Assembly: GCF_003697165.2 (NCBI RefSeq)
Contig: NZ_CP033092.2
Coordinates: forward strand, 3,162,001 to 3,226,000
Direction: 5' to 3'
Length of the DNA stretch: 64,000 nt
From: Escherichia coli DSM 30083 = JCM 1649 = ATCC 11775
GTDB lineage: Bacteria; Pseudomonadota; Gammaproteobacteria; Enterobacterales; Enterobacteriaceae
The notes under the pieces were generated by a model that was given only the letters and a program-made list of their open reading frames with translations, ran no database searches and had not been told where the DNA came from. The position numbers were made by a program, and so were the translations under genes. Shown here in pieces: positions 30,796 to 39,301 of this stretch (its first letter is position 1; every line of letters begins with the position of its first letter).

Positions 30796-31747
30796 CGGTG
30801 TCCCCTTTTTCACGGTAGATACCGGTGGTTGGCGTATCGCCTGCGTAGCCCCAGGCGCGATACATTCCTTCGGTGTTAAACGGTAGCGCGACATTCCCTT
30901 CATGGTCGATAGCGATTAAGCCACCGCTACCGCCAAGCGCAGGGAGTTTTTCCATTACTACCCGCTCGCAGGCTTCCGCGAGACTTAATCCGCCGTAATC
31001 CATTAACGCGGCGATATCATATGCCGCCAGCGCGCGGATGAAGACTTCGCCCGTACCGGTACAGGAAACCGCCACACTGGCGTTATTGGCATAGCATCCG
31101 GCCCCCACTAAGGGACTATCGCCAACTCGTCCGGGTAATTTATTGGTCATTCCGCCCGTGGACGTGGCTGCCGCCAGATTGCCGTCTAAATCCAACGCCA
31201 CGGCCCCTACGGTGCCCATTTTTTGTTTTTCATCCAGTGGCGCACCGCTATGGTCGAGGACTGTTGCCCCTTCCTCGCGCGCTGCCAGTAGTTGTTCATA
31301 ACGCAAAGGCGTGGAGAAAATCTCCGGCGAGACGCACTCCATGCCATGAGCAAACGCAAAATTTTCTGCCCCTTCGCCAATCATCATCACATGCGGGCTT
31401 TGCTCCATCACCAGTCGGGCGGCAAGAACCGGATTACGCAGATGACTAACGCCCGCCACCGCACCGGCTTTCAGGGTGTTACCATCCATCACACAGGCGT
31501 CCAGTTCATGGGTTTCATCACGCGTAAAGACAGCGCCAATTCCGGCGTTAAACAGTGGACACTCTTCCAGCAGACGCACCGCTTCCGTCACCACATCCAG
31601 CGCACTTTCGCCCGCTACCAGCATTTTCTGCCCGGTTTCAACAATGGCAGACAACGCCTCGATGTAGCGTAATTCCTGTTGCAGACTCATCTGCGCGCGG
31701 CTAATTGCACCTGCGCCACCATGAATTGCAATGACTGCTTTGCCCAT
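30782..31747 (-). CDS. iaaA: IaaA, isoaspartyl peptidase / L-asparaginase
   Basis: N-terminal nucleophile hydrolase that splits beta-aspartyl dipeptides and, weakly, L-asparagine. The 321-residue precursor autocleaves before the nucleophile Thr179 in '[11 protein letters not shown]', giving alpha and beta subunits. The active-site neighbourhood '[12 protein letters not shown]' is also present. It is the first gene of the glutathione importer operon, overlapping gsiA by 14 nt; in E. coli this set is linked to use of sulfur from glutathione. A perfect 15-bp palindrome lies 57 nt upstream of the start. Confidence 0.95.
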
Positions 31748-31803
31748 AGTATTCGTCCATTAAGGGTGACTCGCCACTTTTGCTATAAATATCAGAATTT
31801 TTA

Positions 31804-31818
31804 TGAATGACTCATTCA
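31804..31818. promoter_or_regulatory. Palindrome upstream of iaaA-gsiABCD
   Basis: TGAATGA-C-TCATTCA is a perfect 7+1+7 dyad. It is 57 nt upstream of the iaaA start, inside the divergent iaaA/moeA gap (203 nt). Size and position suit an operator for the iaaA-gsi operon, but I cannot name the regulator. Confidence 0.4.
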
Positions 31819-31950
31819 ATTTTTGAATATAGAAAGATGGATATGGCATGTAAAGGCAGGAGCCAGCGCTACACCCGAGGTGGCATACAGTCTGTGGCGT
31901 TTTTCTGACATAATAGGCAAATTCGATTTTGCCTCCGCAGGAGTGTTTTC

Positions 31951-33186
31951 ATGGAATTTACCACCGGATTGATGTCGCTCGACACCGCGCTTAATGAGAT
32001 GCTTTCTCGCGTTACCCCACTGACCGCCCAGGAAACGCTGCCACTGGTTCAGTGTTTTGGTCGTATTCTGGCGAGTGATGTCGTTTCGCCACTGGATGTC
32101 CCGGGGTTTGATAACTCCGCTATGGACGGCTACGCGGTGCGTTTAGCCGATATTGCCTCCGGGCAACCGCTGCCCGTTGCCGGTAAATCCTTTGCCGGTC
32201 AGCCGTACCATGGTGAATGGCCTGCGGGTACCTGCATTCGTATTATGACCGGTGCGCCGGTGCCGGAAGGCTGCGAAGCGGTGGTGATGCAGGAGCAGAC
32301 TGAACAAACGGACAATGGCGTGCGTTTTACTGCTGAAGCGCGTAGCGGGCAAAATATTCGCCGTCGCGGTGAAGATATCTCTGCAGGTGCGGTTGTTTTC
32401 CCGGCGGGGACTCGCCTGACTACCGCTGAACTGCCAGTGATTGCTTCGCTAGGGATTGCCGAAGTTCCGGTGATTCGTAAAGTGCGTGTAGCGCTTTTTT
32501 CTACCGGTGATGAACTCCAGTTGCCCGGTCAGCCGTTGGGCGACGGCCAAATCTACGATACCAACCGTCTCGCCGTACACCTGATGTTAGAACAGTTGGG
32601 ATGCGAGGTAATCAACTTAGGGATTATCCGCGACGATCCCCATGCCCTGCGCGCCGCATTTATTGAAGCCGACAGCCAGGCGGATGTAGTGATCAGTTCC
32701 GGCGGTGTTTCAGTGGGTGAAGCGGATTACACCAAAACGATTCTTGAAGAGCTGGGGGAGATCGCCTTCTGGAAACTGGCGATTAAACCGGGTAAACCGT
32801 TCGCGTTCGGTAAACTTTCTAATAGTTGGTTCTGCGGCCTGCCGGGCAACCCGGTTTCAGCGACGCTGACCTTCTATCAACTGGTACAGCCTTTGCTGGC
32901 AAAACTAAGCGGCAATACCGCCAGTGGCCTGCCCGCGCGCCAGCGTGTACGCACAGCGTCCCGCCTGAAAAAAACGCCAGGACGCCTTGATTTCCAGCGC
33001 GGCGTGCTGCAACGCAACGCCGATGGCGAACTGGAAGTGACGACCACCGGACATCAGGGTTCACATATATTTAGCTCCTTTAGCCTCGGCAACTGCTTTA
33101 TCGTGCTGGAACGCGAGCGCGGCAATGTTGACGTGGGCGAATGGGTGGAAGTCGAACCGTTTAACGCGTTGTTCGGAGGCCTGTAA
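31951..33186 (+). CDS. moeA: MoeA, molybdopterin molybdenumtransferase
   Basis: Inserts molybdate into adenylated molybdopterin to form molybdenum cofactor. It has 411 residues: MoeA N-terminal region (about 7-175, with 'DNSAMDGYA'), a MoaB/Mog-like MPT-binding domain (about 178-325, with 'STGDEL', '[13 protein letters not shown]' and 'GLPGNPVS'), and a C-terminal beta domain (about 330-405). It overlaps moeB by 1 nt (TAATG), forming the moeAB operon. All conserved acidic and glycine motifs are present. Confidence 0.97.
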   Translation: MEFTTGLMSLDTALNEMLSRVTPLTAQETLPLVQCFGRILASDVVSPLDVPGFDNSAMDGYAVRLADIASGQPLPVAGKSFAGQPYHGEWPAGTCIRIMTGAPVPEGCEAVVMQEQTEQTDNGVRFTAEARSGQNIRRRGEDISAGAVVFPAGTRLTTAELPVIASLGIAEVPVIRKVRVALFSTGDELQLPGQPLGDGQIYDTNRLAVHLMLEQLGCEVINLGIIRDDPHALRAAFIEADSQADVVISSGGVSVGEADYTKTILEELGEIAFWKLAIKPGKPFAFGKLSNSWFCGLPGNPVSATLTFYQLVQPLLAKLSGNTASGLPARQRVRTASRLKKTPGRLDFQRGVLQRNADGELEVTTTGHQGSHIFSSFSLGNCFIVLERERGNVDVGEWVEVEPFNALFGGL

Positions 33187-33935
33187 TGGCAGAACTCAGC
33201 GATCAGGAGATGCTGCGCTACAACCGGCAAATCATCCTGCGTGGTTTTGATTTTGACGGTCAGGAAGCGCTGAAGGATTCTCGCGTGTTGGTGGTGGGGC
33301 TTGGTGGCCTCGGCTGTGCGGCATCGCAATATCTGGCAAGCGCCGGTGTCGGCAACCTGACGCTGCTCGACTTCGACACGGTTTCGCTCTCCAATCTGCA
33401 ACGCCAGACGCTGCACAGTGATGCCACGGTCGGGCAACCAAAGGTGGAATCCGCCCGTGACGCCCTGACGCGGATCAACCCACATATCGCGATTACGCCA
33501 GTCAATGCGCTGCTTGATGACGCTGAACTTGCTGCGATGATTGCAAAACACGATCTGGTGCTCGACTGTACGGATAACGTTGCGGTACGTAATCAACTGA
33601 ACGCAGGCTGTTTTGCCGCGAAGGTGCCGCTGGTTTCCGGCGCGGCAATTCGTATGGAAGGGCAAATCACGGTCTTCACTTATCAGGACGGCGAACCGTG
33701 CTATCACTGCCTTAGCCGTTTGTTTGGCGAGAACGCGTTAACCTGCGTAGAAGCAGGCGTGATGGCACCGTTAATCGGCGTAATTGGTTCATTGCAGGCA
33801 ATGGAAGCGATTAAACTGCTGGCCGGTTATGGCAAACCTGCCAGCGGAAAAATCGTGATGTACGATGCGATGACCTGTCAGTTTCGCGAAATGAAACTGA
33901 TGCGTAATCCGGGGTGTGAGGTGTGCGGGCAGTAA
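33186..33935 (+). CDS. moeB: MoeB, molybdopterin-synthase adenylyltransferase
   Basis: E1-like enzyme that adenylates the C-terminal glycine of MoaD before sulfur transfer. It has 249 residues with a Rossmann-type ATP loop 'GLGGLGCAASQYLA' (about 37-50), the adenylation Asp in 'DCTDN', and two zinc CxxC pairs: 'CYHC' near residues 172-175 and 'CEVC' near 244-247. The start overlaps the moeA stop by 1 nt. It ends before a degenerate REP-like dyad and convergent fsaA. Confidence 0.97.
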   Translation: MAELSDQEMLRYNRQIILRGFDFDGQEALKDSRVLVVGLGGLGCAASQYLASAGVGNLTLLDFDTVSLSNLQRQTLHSDATVGQPKVESARDALTRINPHIAITPVNALLDDAELAAMIAKHDLVLDCTDNVAVRNQLNAGCFAAKVPLVSGAAIRMEGQITVFTYQDGEPCYHCLSRLFGENALTCVEAGVMAPLIGVIGSLQAMEAIKLLAGYGKPASGKIVMYDAMTCQFREMKLMRNPGCEVCGQ

Positions 33936-33944
33936 CTGCCACCT

Positions 33945-34027
33945 CCAGGCCAGATAAGACGCGGCACTCCGCCACGTCATCAGCAATTTATGAGAATGCA
34001 GAACGTCCGGTTAAATCGACGTTCTGC
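33945..34027. repeat. REP-like dyad and hairpin at the moeB / fsaA junction
   Basis: The convergent gap holds a degenerate REP-like segment (GGCCAGATAAGACGCGGC..., 33945-33985). It is followed by a perfect 10-bp stem GCAGAACGTC / GACGTTCTGC (33998-34007 with 34018-34027) that includes the last codons and stop of fsaA. Either could end transcription from both sides. Confidence 0.45.
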
Positions 34028-34673
34028 CAAACGCTCCTTGCCAGTCCTGCTCAAACTTCGCCACAGCGGCATCAACTGCCGGATAGCTAATCATCTGTTG
34101 TGCCACATCCAGCGGCAGAGTAATTGATTCACCCCCTGCCAGTAAGCAGTCCAGCGCCTGACGCGGGGTTTTGAAACTCGCGGCTAACACTTTCGCCTGC
34201 GGCGTATGCATTTTCAATAACTGGTGTAAGTCGGTCACAGTCTGAATACCGCTACCGCCCTGAGCATCAATACGATTAACGTAAGGCGCAACATATTCCG
34301 CACCTGCCAGCGCCGACAGTAGCCCTTGTGCTGCGCCATATACCGCGGTTCCCAGCGTCGGAATCCCTTCCGCTTTTAACATCTTAATAGCTGCCAGCCC
34401 CTCAGCGGTCACCGGAACTTTCACCACGATATCCGCAATAATAGAACGCAATTTACGTGCGTCATTCACCATCCCTTCAGCAGTGGTAGCCATTACCTGG
34501 GCAAACAGACGCCCCTGACCGCCCATCGCCTCGTGAAGTTGCGGAAGCACAACCTCCAGCGGTTTTTTACCCGCTGCGATAATGCTTGGGTTAGTGGTTA
34601 CACCCGCCAGCGGAAAAATACGTGACAGCGCCTTCACCGCAACAACGTCTGAAGTATCCAGATACAGTTCCAT
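34011..34673 (-). CDS. fsaA: FsaA, fructose-6-phosphate aldolase
   Basis: Class I aldolase of the transaldolase family that reversibly makes fructose 6-phosphate from dihydroxyacetone and glyceraldehyde 3-phosphate. It has 220 residues, TIM barrel, with the Schiff-base Lys in '[11 protein letters not shown]' (Lys85) and 'TNPSI' near the N-terminus. The start at 34671-34673 matches the family; the 24-residue upstream extension is not conserved. It is divergent from the glycyl-radical operon ybiY-ybiW with a 130-nt shared regulatory gap. Its physiological role in E. coli is unsettled. Confidence 0.95.
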   Translation of the reverse strand: MELYLDTSDVVAVKALSRIFPLAGVTTNPSIIAAGKKPLEVVLPQLHEAMGGQGRLFAQVMATTAEGMVNDARKLRSIIADIVVKVPVTAEGLAAIKMLKAEGIPTLGTAVYGAAQGLLSALAGAEYVAPYVNRIDAQGGSGIQTVTDLHQLLKMHTPQAKVLAASFKTPRQALDCLLAGGESITLPLDVAQQMISYPAVDAAVAKFEQDWQGAFGRTSI

Positions 34674-34736
34674 AACCATCCTCAAAATGTACTTTTTGTC
34701 TGAATGTAGACTATCACGGGAAAACTCTCTGAACAG

Positions 34737-34750
34737 TTGACGCACATCAA
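34737..34750 (+). promoter_or_regulatory. FNR-like box upstream of ybiY
   Basis: TTGAC-GCAC-ATCAA matches the FNR consensus TTGAT-N4-ATCAA at 9 of 10 defined positions. Its centre lies about 60 nt before the ybiY start, which would suit a class II activation site if transcription starts near 34785. Anaerobic control makes sense for an oxygen-sensitive glycyl-radical enzyme. No experimental evidence is known to me. Confidence 0.55.
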
Positions 34751-34756
34751 TCTAAC

Positions 34757-34790
34757 TTTCATTCGAAAGTATTTTAATATTTGAACGAAA
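34757..34790. promoter_or_regulatory. Operator-like inverted repeat between fsaA and ybiY
   Basis: TTTCATTCGAAA (34757-34768) is followed by TTTGAACGAAA (34780-34790), an imperfect inverted pair built on TTTC(A/G)TTC, like operators of DeoR-family repressors. The 13-nt core CTTTCATTCGAAA recurs before ybiV at 38204-38216. It lies between the FNR-like box and the ybiY start. Confidence 0.5.
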
Positions 34791-34803
34791 CAGAGAGGCA
34801 ACT

Positions 34804-35703
34804 ATGATTTTCAATATTCAACGCTACTCGACCCATGATGGCCCCGGTATCCGCACGGTCGTATTTCTTAAAGGCTGTTCGCTGGGTTGCCGCTGGTGTC
34901 AGAACCCGGAAAGCCGCGCCCGCACGCAGGATCTGCTGTATGACCCACGACTCTGTCTGGAAGGCTGTGAGCTGTGCGCTAAGACCGCACCGGAAGTGAT
35001 TGAGCGCGCGTTGAATGGTTTGCTTATTCATCGGGAAAAGTTAACCCCGGAGCATTTTACGGCGCTAACCGACTGCTGCCCAACACAGGCGTTAACCGTG
35101 TGTGGTGAAGTGAAAAGCGTTGAGGAGATCATGGCAACCGTTTTGCGCGATAAACCGTTTTACGATCGCAGCGGCGGCGGCTTAACACTTTCTGGCGGAG
35201 AACCGTTTATGCAGCCGGAAATGGCGATGGGGCTACTGCAAGCCAGCCACGAAGCCGGTATTCATACTGCGGTAGAAACCTGTCTGCATGTGCCGTGGAA
35301 ATATATCGCCCCTTCTCTGTCCTATATCGATCTGTTTCTTGCCGATTTAAAACACGTTGCCGACGCGCCGTTTAAACAGTGGACCGACGGTAACGCCGCC
35401 AGGGTGCTGGATAACCTGAAAAAACTCGCCGCAGCCGGCAAAAAAATCATTATCCGCGTGCCACTGATTCAGGGCTTTAATGCCGACGAAACTTCTGTGA
35501 AAGCCATTACCGATTTTGCCGCCGACGAGCTGCACGTTAGCGAAATTCATTTTCTGCCCTACCACACACTGGGCATCAACAAATATCACTTACTTAATCT
35601 GCCCTATGACGCCCCGGAAAAACCGCTTGATGCGCCAGAACTGCTCGACTTTGCCCAGCAGTATGCCTGCCAGAAAGGGTTAACCGCGACCTTACGAGGA
35701 TAA
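34804..35703 (+). CDS. ybiY: YbiY, glycyl-radical-enzyme activating enzyme (radical SAM)
   Basis: Presumed activase that installs the glycyl radical on YbiW. It has 299 residues. The radical-SAM cluster is C25-x3-C29-x2-C32 in 'GCSLGCRWC', followed by a ferredoxin-like insert with further cysteines (about 50-95, including 'CELCAK' and 'CCPTQAL'), as in activases of eliminase-type glycyl-radical enzymes. '[12 protein letters not shown]' is the SAM-contacting segment. It starts after AGAGAGGCAACT and is followed 5 nt later by ybiW. An FNR-like box and operator-like repeat lie upstream. Confidence 0.9.
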   Translation: MIFNIQRYSTHDGPGIRTVVFLKGCSLGCRWCQNPESRARTQDLLYDPRLCLEGCELCAKTAPEVIERALNGLLIHREKLTPEHFTALTDCCPTQALTVCGEVKSVEEIMATVLRDKPFYDRSGGGLTLSGGEPFMQPEMAMGLLQASHEAGIHTAVETCLHVPWKYIAPSLSYIDLFLADLKHVADAPFKQWTDGNAARVLDNLKKLAAAGKKIIIRVPLIQGFNADETSVKAITDFAADELHVSEIHFLPYHTLGINKYHLLNLPYDAPEKPLDAPELLDFAQQYACQKGLTATLRG

Positions 35704-35708
35704 CAATC

Positions 35709-38141
35709 ATGACAACACTAAAACTGGATACGCTCAGCGACCGCATTAAAGCGCACAAAAATGCGCTGGTGCATATTGTGAAACCGCCGGTCTGTACCGA
35801 ACGAGCACAACACTATACCGAGATGTATCAACAACATCTCGATAAGCCAATCCCGGTACGTCGCGCGCTGGCACTGGCGCATCACCTGGCGAATCGCACC
35901 ATCTGGATCAAGCACGATGAGTTGATCATTGGCAACCAGGCAAGCGAAGTTCGCGCCGCGCCGATCTTCCCGGAATATACCGTCTCCTGGATCGAAAAAG
36001 AGATTGATGATCTGGCAGATCGTCCGGGTGCTGGTTTTGCGGTGAGCGAGGAGAACAAACGTGTTCTGCATGAAGTGTGCCCGTGGTGGCGCGGTCAGAC
36101 CGTACAGGATCGCTGCTACGGCATGTTTACCGATGAGCAAAAAGGTCTGCTGGCGACCGGCATCATTAAAGCGGAGGGCAATATGACCTCCGGCGATGCG
36201 CACCTGGCGGTGAATTTCCCGCTACTGCTGGAAAAAGGGCTTGATGGTCTGCGTGAGAAAGTGGCGGAACGTCGCTCGCGCATCAATCTGACGGTACTGG
36301 AAGATTTACATGGCGAGCAATTCCTGAAAGCGATTGATATCGTGCTGGTGGCAGTCAGTGAACACATTGAACGTTTCGCTGCCCTGGCGCGTGAAATGGC
36401 CGCGACCGAAACCCGCGAAAGCCGTCGCGATGAACTGCTGACGATAGCAGAAAACTGCGATCTTATCGCCCACCAGCCGCCGCAGACTTTCTGGCAGGCG
36501 CTGCAACTGTGTTACTTCATCCAGTTGATTTTGCAGATCGAATCTAACGGTCACTCGGTATCGTTTGGTCGTATGGACCAGTATCTCTACCCATACTATC
36601 GCCGCGACGTTGAACTGAACCAGACACTGGATCGCGAACACGCCATCGAGATGCTGCATAGCTGCTGGTTGAAATTGCTGGAAGTGAACAAAATCCGCTC
36701 CGGCTCACACTCAAAAGCCTCTGCGGGAAGTCCACTGTATCAGAACGTCACCATTGGCGGGCAAAATCTGGTTGATGGTCAACCGATGGACGCGGTAAAT
36801 CCACTCTCTTATGCGATCCTCGAATCTTGCGGTCGCCTGCGTTCCACTCAGCCTAACCTCAGCGTGCGCTACCACGCGGGAATGAGCAACGATTTCCTCG
36901 ATGCCTGTGTTCAGGTGATCCGCTGTGGTTTCGGGATGCCGGCGTTCAACAACGACGAAATCGTCATCCCGGAATTTATTAAACTCGGTATTGAACCGCA
37001 GGACGCTTACGACTATGCAGCGATTGGTTGTATCGAAACCGCCGTCGGTGGCAAATGGGGCTATCGCTGTACCGGCATGAGCTTTATCAACTTCGCCCGC
37101 GTGATGCTGGCGGCGCTGGAAGGCGGTCGTGATGCCACCAGCGGCAAAGTGTTCCTGCCACAAGAAAAAGCGTTGTCAGCGGGTAACTTCAACAACTTCG
37201 ATGAAGTAATGGACGCATGGGATACGCAAATCCGTTACTACACGCGTAAATCAATCGAAATCGAATATGTCGTCGATACCATGCTGGAAGAGAACGTACA
37301 CGATATTCTCTGCTCGGCGCTGGTCGATGACTGTATTGAGCGAGCGAAAAGTATCAAGCAAGGCGGCGCGAAATATGACTGGGTTTCTGGCCTGCAGGTC
37401 GGCATTGCTAACCTCGGCAACAGCCTGGCGGCAGTGAAGAAACTGGTATTTGAACAGGGCGCGATTGGTCAGCAACAGCTGGCTGCCGCACTGGCGGATG
37501 ACTTCGACGGCCTGACTCACGAGCAGCTGCGTCAGCGGCTGATTAACGGTGCGCCGAAGTACGGCAACGACGATGATACTGTCGATACGCTGCTGGCTCG
37601 CGCTTATCAGACCTATATCGACGAACTGAAGCAGTACCATAACCCGCGCTACGGTCGTGGTCCGATTGGCGGCAACTATTATGCGGGCACATCGTCTATC
37701 TCCGCTAACGTACCGTTTGGCGCGCAGACTATGGCAACGCCGGACGGACGTAAAGCACATACCCCGCTGGCAGAAGGCGCTAGTCCGGCCTCCGGTACTG
37801 ACCATCTCGGCCCTACTGCGGTCATTGGCTCGGTGGGTAAACTGCCTACGGCAGCAATTCTCGGCGGCGTGCTGCTCAACCAGAAACTGAATCCGGCAAC
37901 GCTGGAGAATGAATCTGACAAGCAGAAACTGATGATCCTGCTGCGTACCTTCTTTGAAGTGCATAAAGGCTGGCATATTCAGTACAACATTGTTTCCCGC
38001 GAAACATTGCTGGAGGCGAAGAAACATCCGGATCAATACCGCGATCTGGTGGTACGCGTAGCGGGTTATTCCGCCTTCTTCACCGCGCTCTCTCCAGACG
38101 CACAGGACGATATCATCGCCCGTACCGAACACATGCTGTAA
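35709..38141 (+). CDS. ybiW: YbiW, glycyl-radical enzyme (PFL2/eliminase type)
   Basis: An 810-residue glycyl-radical enzyme with an N-terminal PFL-like barrel and a C-terminal Gly-radical domain; the radical Gly786 lies in 'RVAGYSAFF'. The active-site loop reads '[13 protein letters not shown]' with Cys441 followed two residues later by Glu443. This C-x-E arrangement is typical of dehydratases and lyases (glycerol or propanediol dehydratase, choline TMA-lyase); pyruvate formate-lyase has a Cys-Cys pair instead. It is often annotated as a putative formate acetyltransferase, which this motif argues against. Substrate unknown. The ybiY-ybiW spacing is 5 nt. Confidence 0.88.
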   Translation: MTTLKLDTLSDRIKAHKNALVHIVKPPVCTERAQHYTEMYQQHLDKPIPVRRALALAHHLANRTIWIKHDELIIGNQASEVRAAPIFPEYTVSWIEKEIDDLADRPGAGFAVSEENKRVLHEVCPWWRGQTVQDRCYGMFTDEQKGLLATGIIKAEGNMTSGDAHLAVNFPLLLEKGLDGLREKVAERRSRINLTVLEDLHGEQFLKAIDIVLVAVSEHIERFAALAREMAATETRESRRDELLTIAENCDLIAHQPPQTFWQALQLCYFIQLILQIESNGHSVSFGRMDQYLYPYYRRDVELNQTLDREHAIEMLHSCWLKLLEVNKIRSGSHSKASAGSPLYQNVTIGGQNLVDGQPMDAVNPLSYAILESCGRLRSTQPNLSVRYHAGMSNDFLDACVQVIRCGFGMPAFNNDEIVIPEFIKLGIEPQDAYDYAAIGCIETAVGGKWGYRCTGMSFINFARVMLAALEGGRDATSGKVFLPQEKALSAGNFNNFDEVMDAWDTQIRYYTRKSIEIEYVVDTMLEENVHDILCSALVDDCIERAKSIKQGGAKYDWVSGLQVGIANLGNSLAAVKKLVFEQGAIGQQQLAAALADDFDGLTHEQLRQRLINGAPKYGNDDDTVDTLLARAYQTYIDELKQYHNPRYGRGPIGGNYYAGTSSISANVPFGAQTMATPDGRKAHTPLAEGASPASGTDHLGPTAVIGSVGKLPTAAILGGVLLNQKLNPATLENESDKQKLMILLRTFFEVHKGWHIQYNIVSRETLLEAKKHPDQYRDLVVRVAGYSAFFTALSPDAQDDIIARTEHML

Positions 38142-38149
38142 TCCCCTCA

Positions 38150-38172
38150 GCCCGGCGTCGTCGTCGCCGGGC
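38150..38172 (+). terminator. Hairpin after ybiW
   Basis: An 8-bp G+C stem GCCCGGCG / CGCCGGGC (38150-38157 with 38165-38172) lies 8 nt past the ybiW stop. There is no T-tract, so it may be an mRNA-end stabiliser or a weak terminator before the ybiV promoter. Confidence 0.5.
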
Positions 38173-38203
38173 CAAATCATTCACATCATCAATTTCAGCC
38201 TCG

Positions 38204-38239
38204 CTTTCATTCGAAATATAATTTGTGCTCTGCGTCACA
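38204..38239 (+). promoter_or_regulatory. Shared operator motif and CRP-like site upstream of ybiV
   Basis: CTTTCATTCGAAA at 38204-38216 repeats the motif seen before ybiY. Next to it, TGTGC-TCTGCG-TCACA (38224-38239) matches the CRP consensus TGTGA-N6-TCACA at 9 of 10 positions. Both lie 48-83 nt before the ybiV start. Confidence 0.5.
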
Positions 38240-38286
38240 TTGTTATTACACTGTTACGGTTTCATTTTCGAGCCAGGAGCACACCT

Positions 38287-39102
38287 ATGAGCGTAAAAGT
38301 TATCGTCACAGACATGGACGGTACTTTTCTTAACGACGCCAAAACGTACAACCAACCACGTTTTATGGCGCAATATCAGGAACTGAAAAAGCGCGGCATT
38401 GAGTTCGTTGTCGCCAGCGGTAATCAGTATTACCAGCTTATTTCGTTCTTTCCTGAGCTAAAGGATGAGATCTCTTTTGTCGCGGAAAACGGCGCACTGG
38501 TTTACGAACATGGCAAGCAGTTGTTCCACGGCGAACTGACCCGACATGAATCGCGGATTGTTATTGGCGAGTTGCTAAAAGATAAGCAACTCAATTTTGT
38601 CGCCTGCGGTCTGCAAAGTGCATATGTCAGCGAAAATGCCCCCGAAGCATTCGTCGCACTGATGGCAAAACACTACCATCGCCTGAAACCTGTAAAAGAT
38701 TATCAGGAGATTGACGACGTACTGTTCAAGTTTTCGCTCAACCTGCCGGATGAACAAATCCCGTTAGTGATCGACAAACTGCACATAGCGCTGGATGGCA
38801 TTATGAAACCCGTCACCAGTGGTTTTGGCTTTATCGACTTGATTATTCCCGGTCTACATAAAGCAAACGGTATTTCGCGGTTACTGAAACGCTGGGATCT
38901 GTCACCGCAAAATGTGGTAGCGATTGGCGACAGCGGTAACGATGCGGAGATGCTGAAAATGGCGCGTTATTCCTTTGCGATGAGCAATGCTGCGGAAAAC
39001 ATTAAACAAATCGCCCGTTACGCTACCGATGATAATAATCATGAAGGCGCGCTGAATGTGATTCAGGCGGTGCTGGAAAATAAACCGCCGTTTAATCTTT
39101 GA
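38287..39102 (+). CDS. ybiV: YbiV, HAD-superfamily sugar phosphatase
   Basis: A 271-residue Cof-type HAD phosphatase (also called SupH). Motif I is DMDGTFL (Asp9, Asp11), motif II 'VASGNQY', and motif IV '[14 protein letters not shown]' in the C-terminal third. The K-12 enzyme dephosphorylates several hexose and pentose phosphates. It is a paralog of YbjI in this window. It is preceded by a CRP-like site and a motif shared with ybiY. In K-12 ybiU follows it on the same strand; here there is only a 199-nt REP-containing gap before convergent ybiT. Confidence 0.94.
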   Translation: MSVKVIVTDMDGTFLNDAKTYNQPRFMAQYQELKKRGIEFVVASGNQYYQLISFFPELKDEISFVAENGALVYEHGKQLFHGELTRHESRIVIGELLKDKQLNFVACGLQSAYVSENAPEAFVALMAKHYHRLKPVKDYQEIDDVLFKFSLNLPDEQIPLVIDKLHIALDGIMKPVTSGFGFIDLIIPGLHKANGISRLLKRWDLSPQNVVAIGDSGNDAEMLKMARYSFAMSNAAENIKQIARYATDDNNHEGALNVIQAVLENKPPFNL

Positions 39103-39142
39103 TTATCGCCAATTCAGTTTATTGAGAAAGTGCATGTCATTA

Positions 39143-39244
39143 TGCCGGATACGGCGTGACCGCCTTATTTGGCATACAAAATCATGAAAATTCAATATAT
39201 TGCGATACACTGCCAGGTCTGATAAGCGTAGCGCACCAGGCAAT
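39143..39244. repeat. REP pair (BIME) between ybiV and ybiT
   Basis: Two REP-type dyads face each other: TGCCGGATACGGCG... (39143-39174) and the one containing CTGATAAGCGTAGCGCACCAGGCA (39211-39244). They occupy the site where K-12 carries ybiU, so they may mark the junction of that gene's loss or gain. Confidence 0.7.
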
Positions 39245-39264
39245 CTTGCGTTTGTCATCAGTTT

Positions 39265-39293
39265 CAGTAGCCCTGACCATATCAGGGCTACTG
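39265..39293. terminator. Bidirectional terminator ybiV / ybiT
   Basis: A perfect 12-bp stem CAGTAGCCCTGA / TCAGGGCTACTG (39265-39276 with 39282-39293), loop of 5, immediately past the ybiT stop and downstream of ybiV. Confidence 0.75.
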
Positions 39294-39301
39294 ATAATAA
39301 C

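Noticed and set aside
33054..33707. Antisense open frame (about 217 codons) opposite the moeA/moeB junction
   Set aside because: No conserved protein features; both sense genes are intact and recognised.
37251..38180. Long antisense open frame (about 310 codons) opposite ybiW
   Set aside because: It mirrors the codon structure of a well-supported gene, has no recognised domain or ribosome site, and is a typical shadow frame of a highly expressed-type codon pattern.
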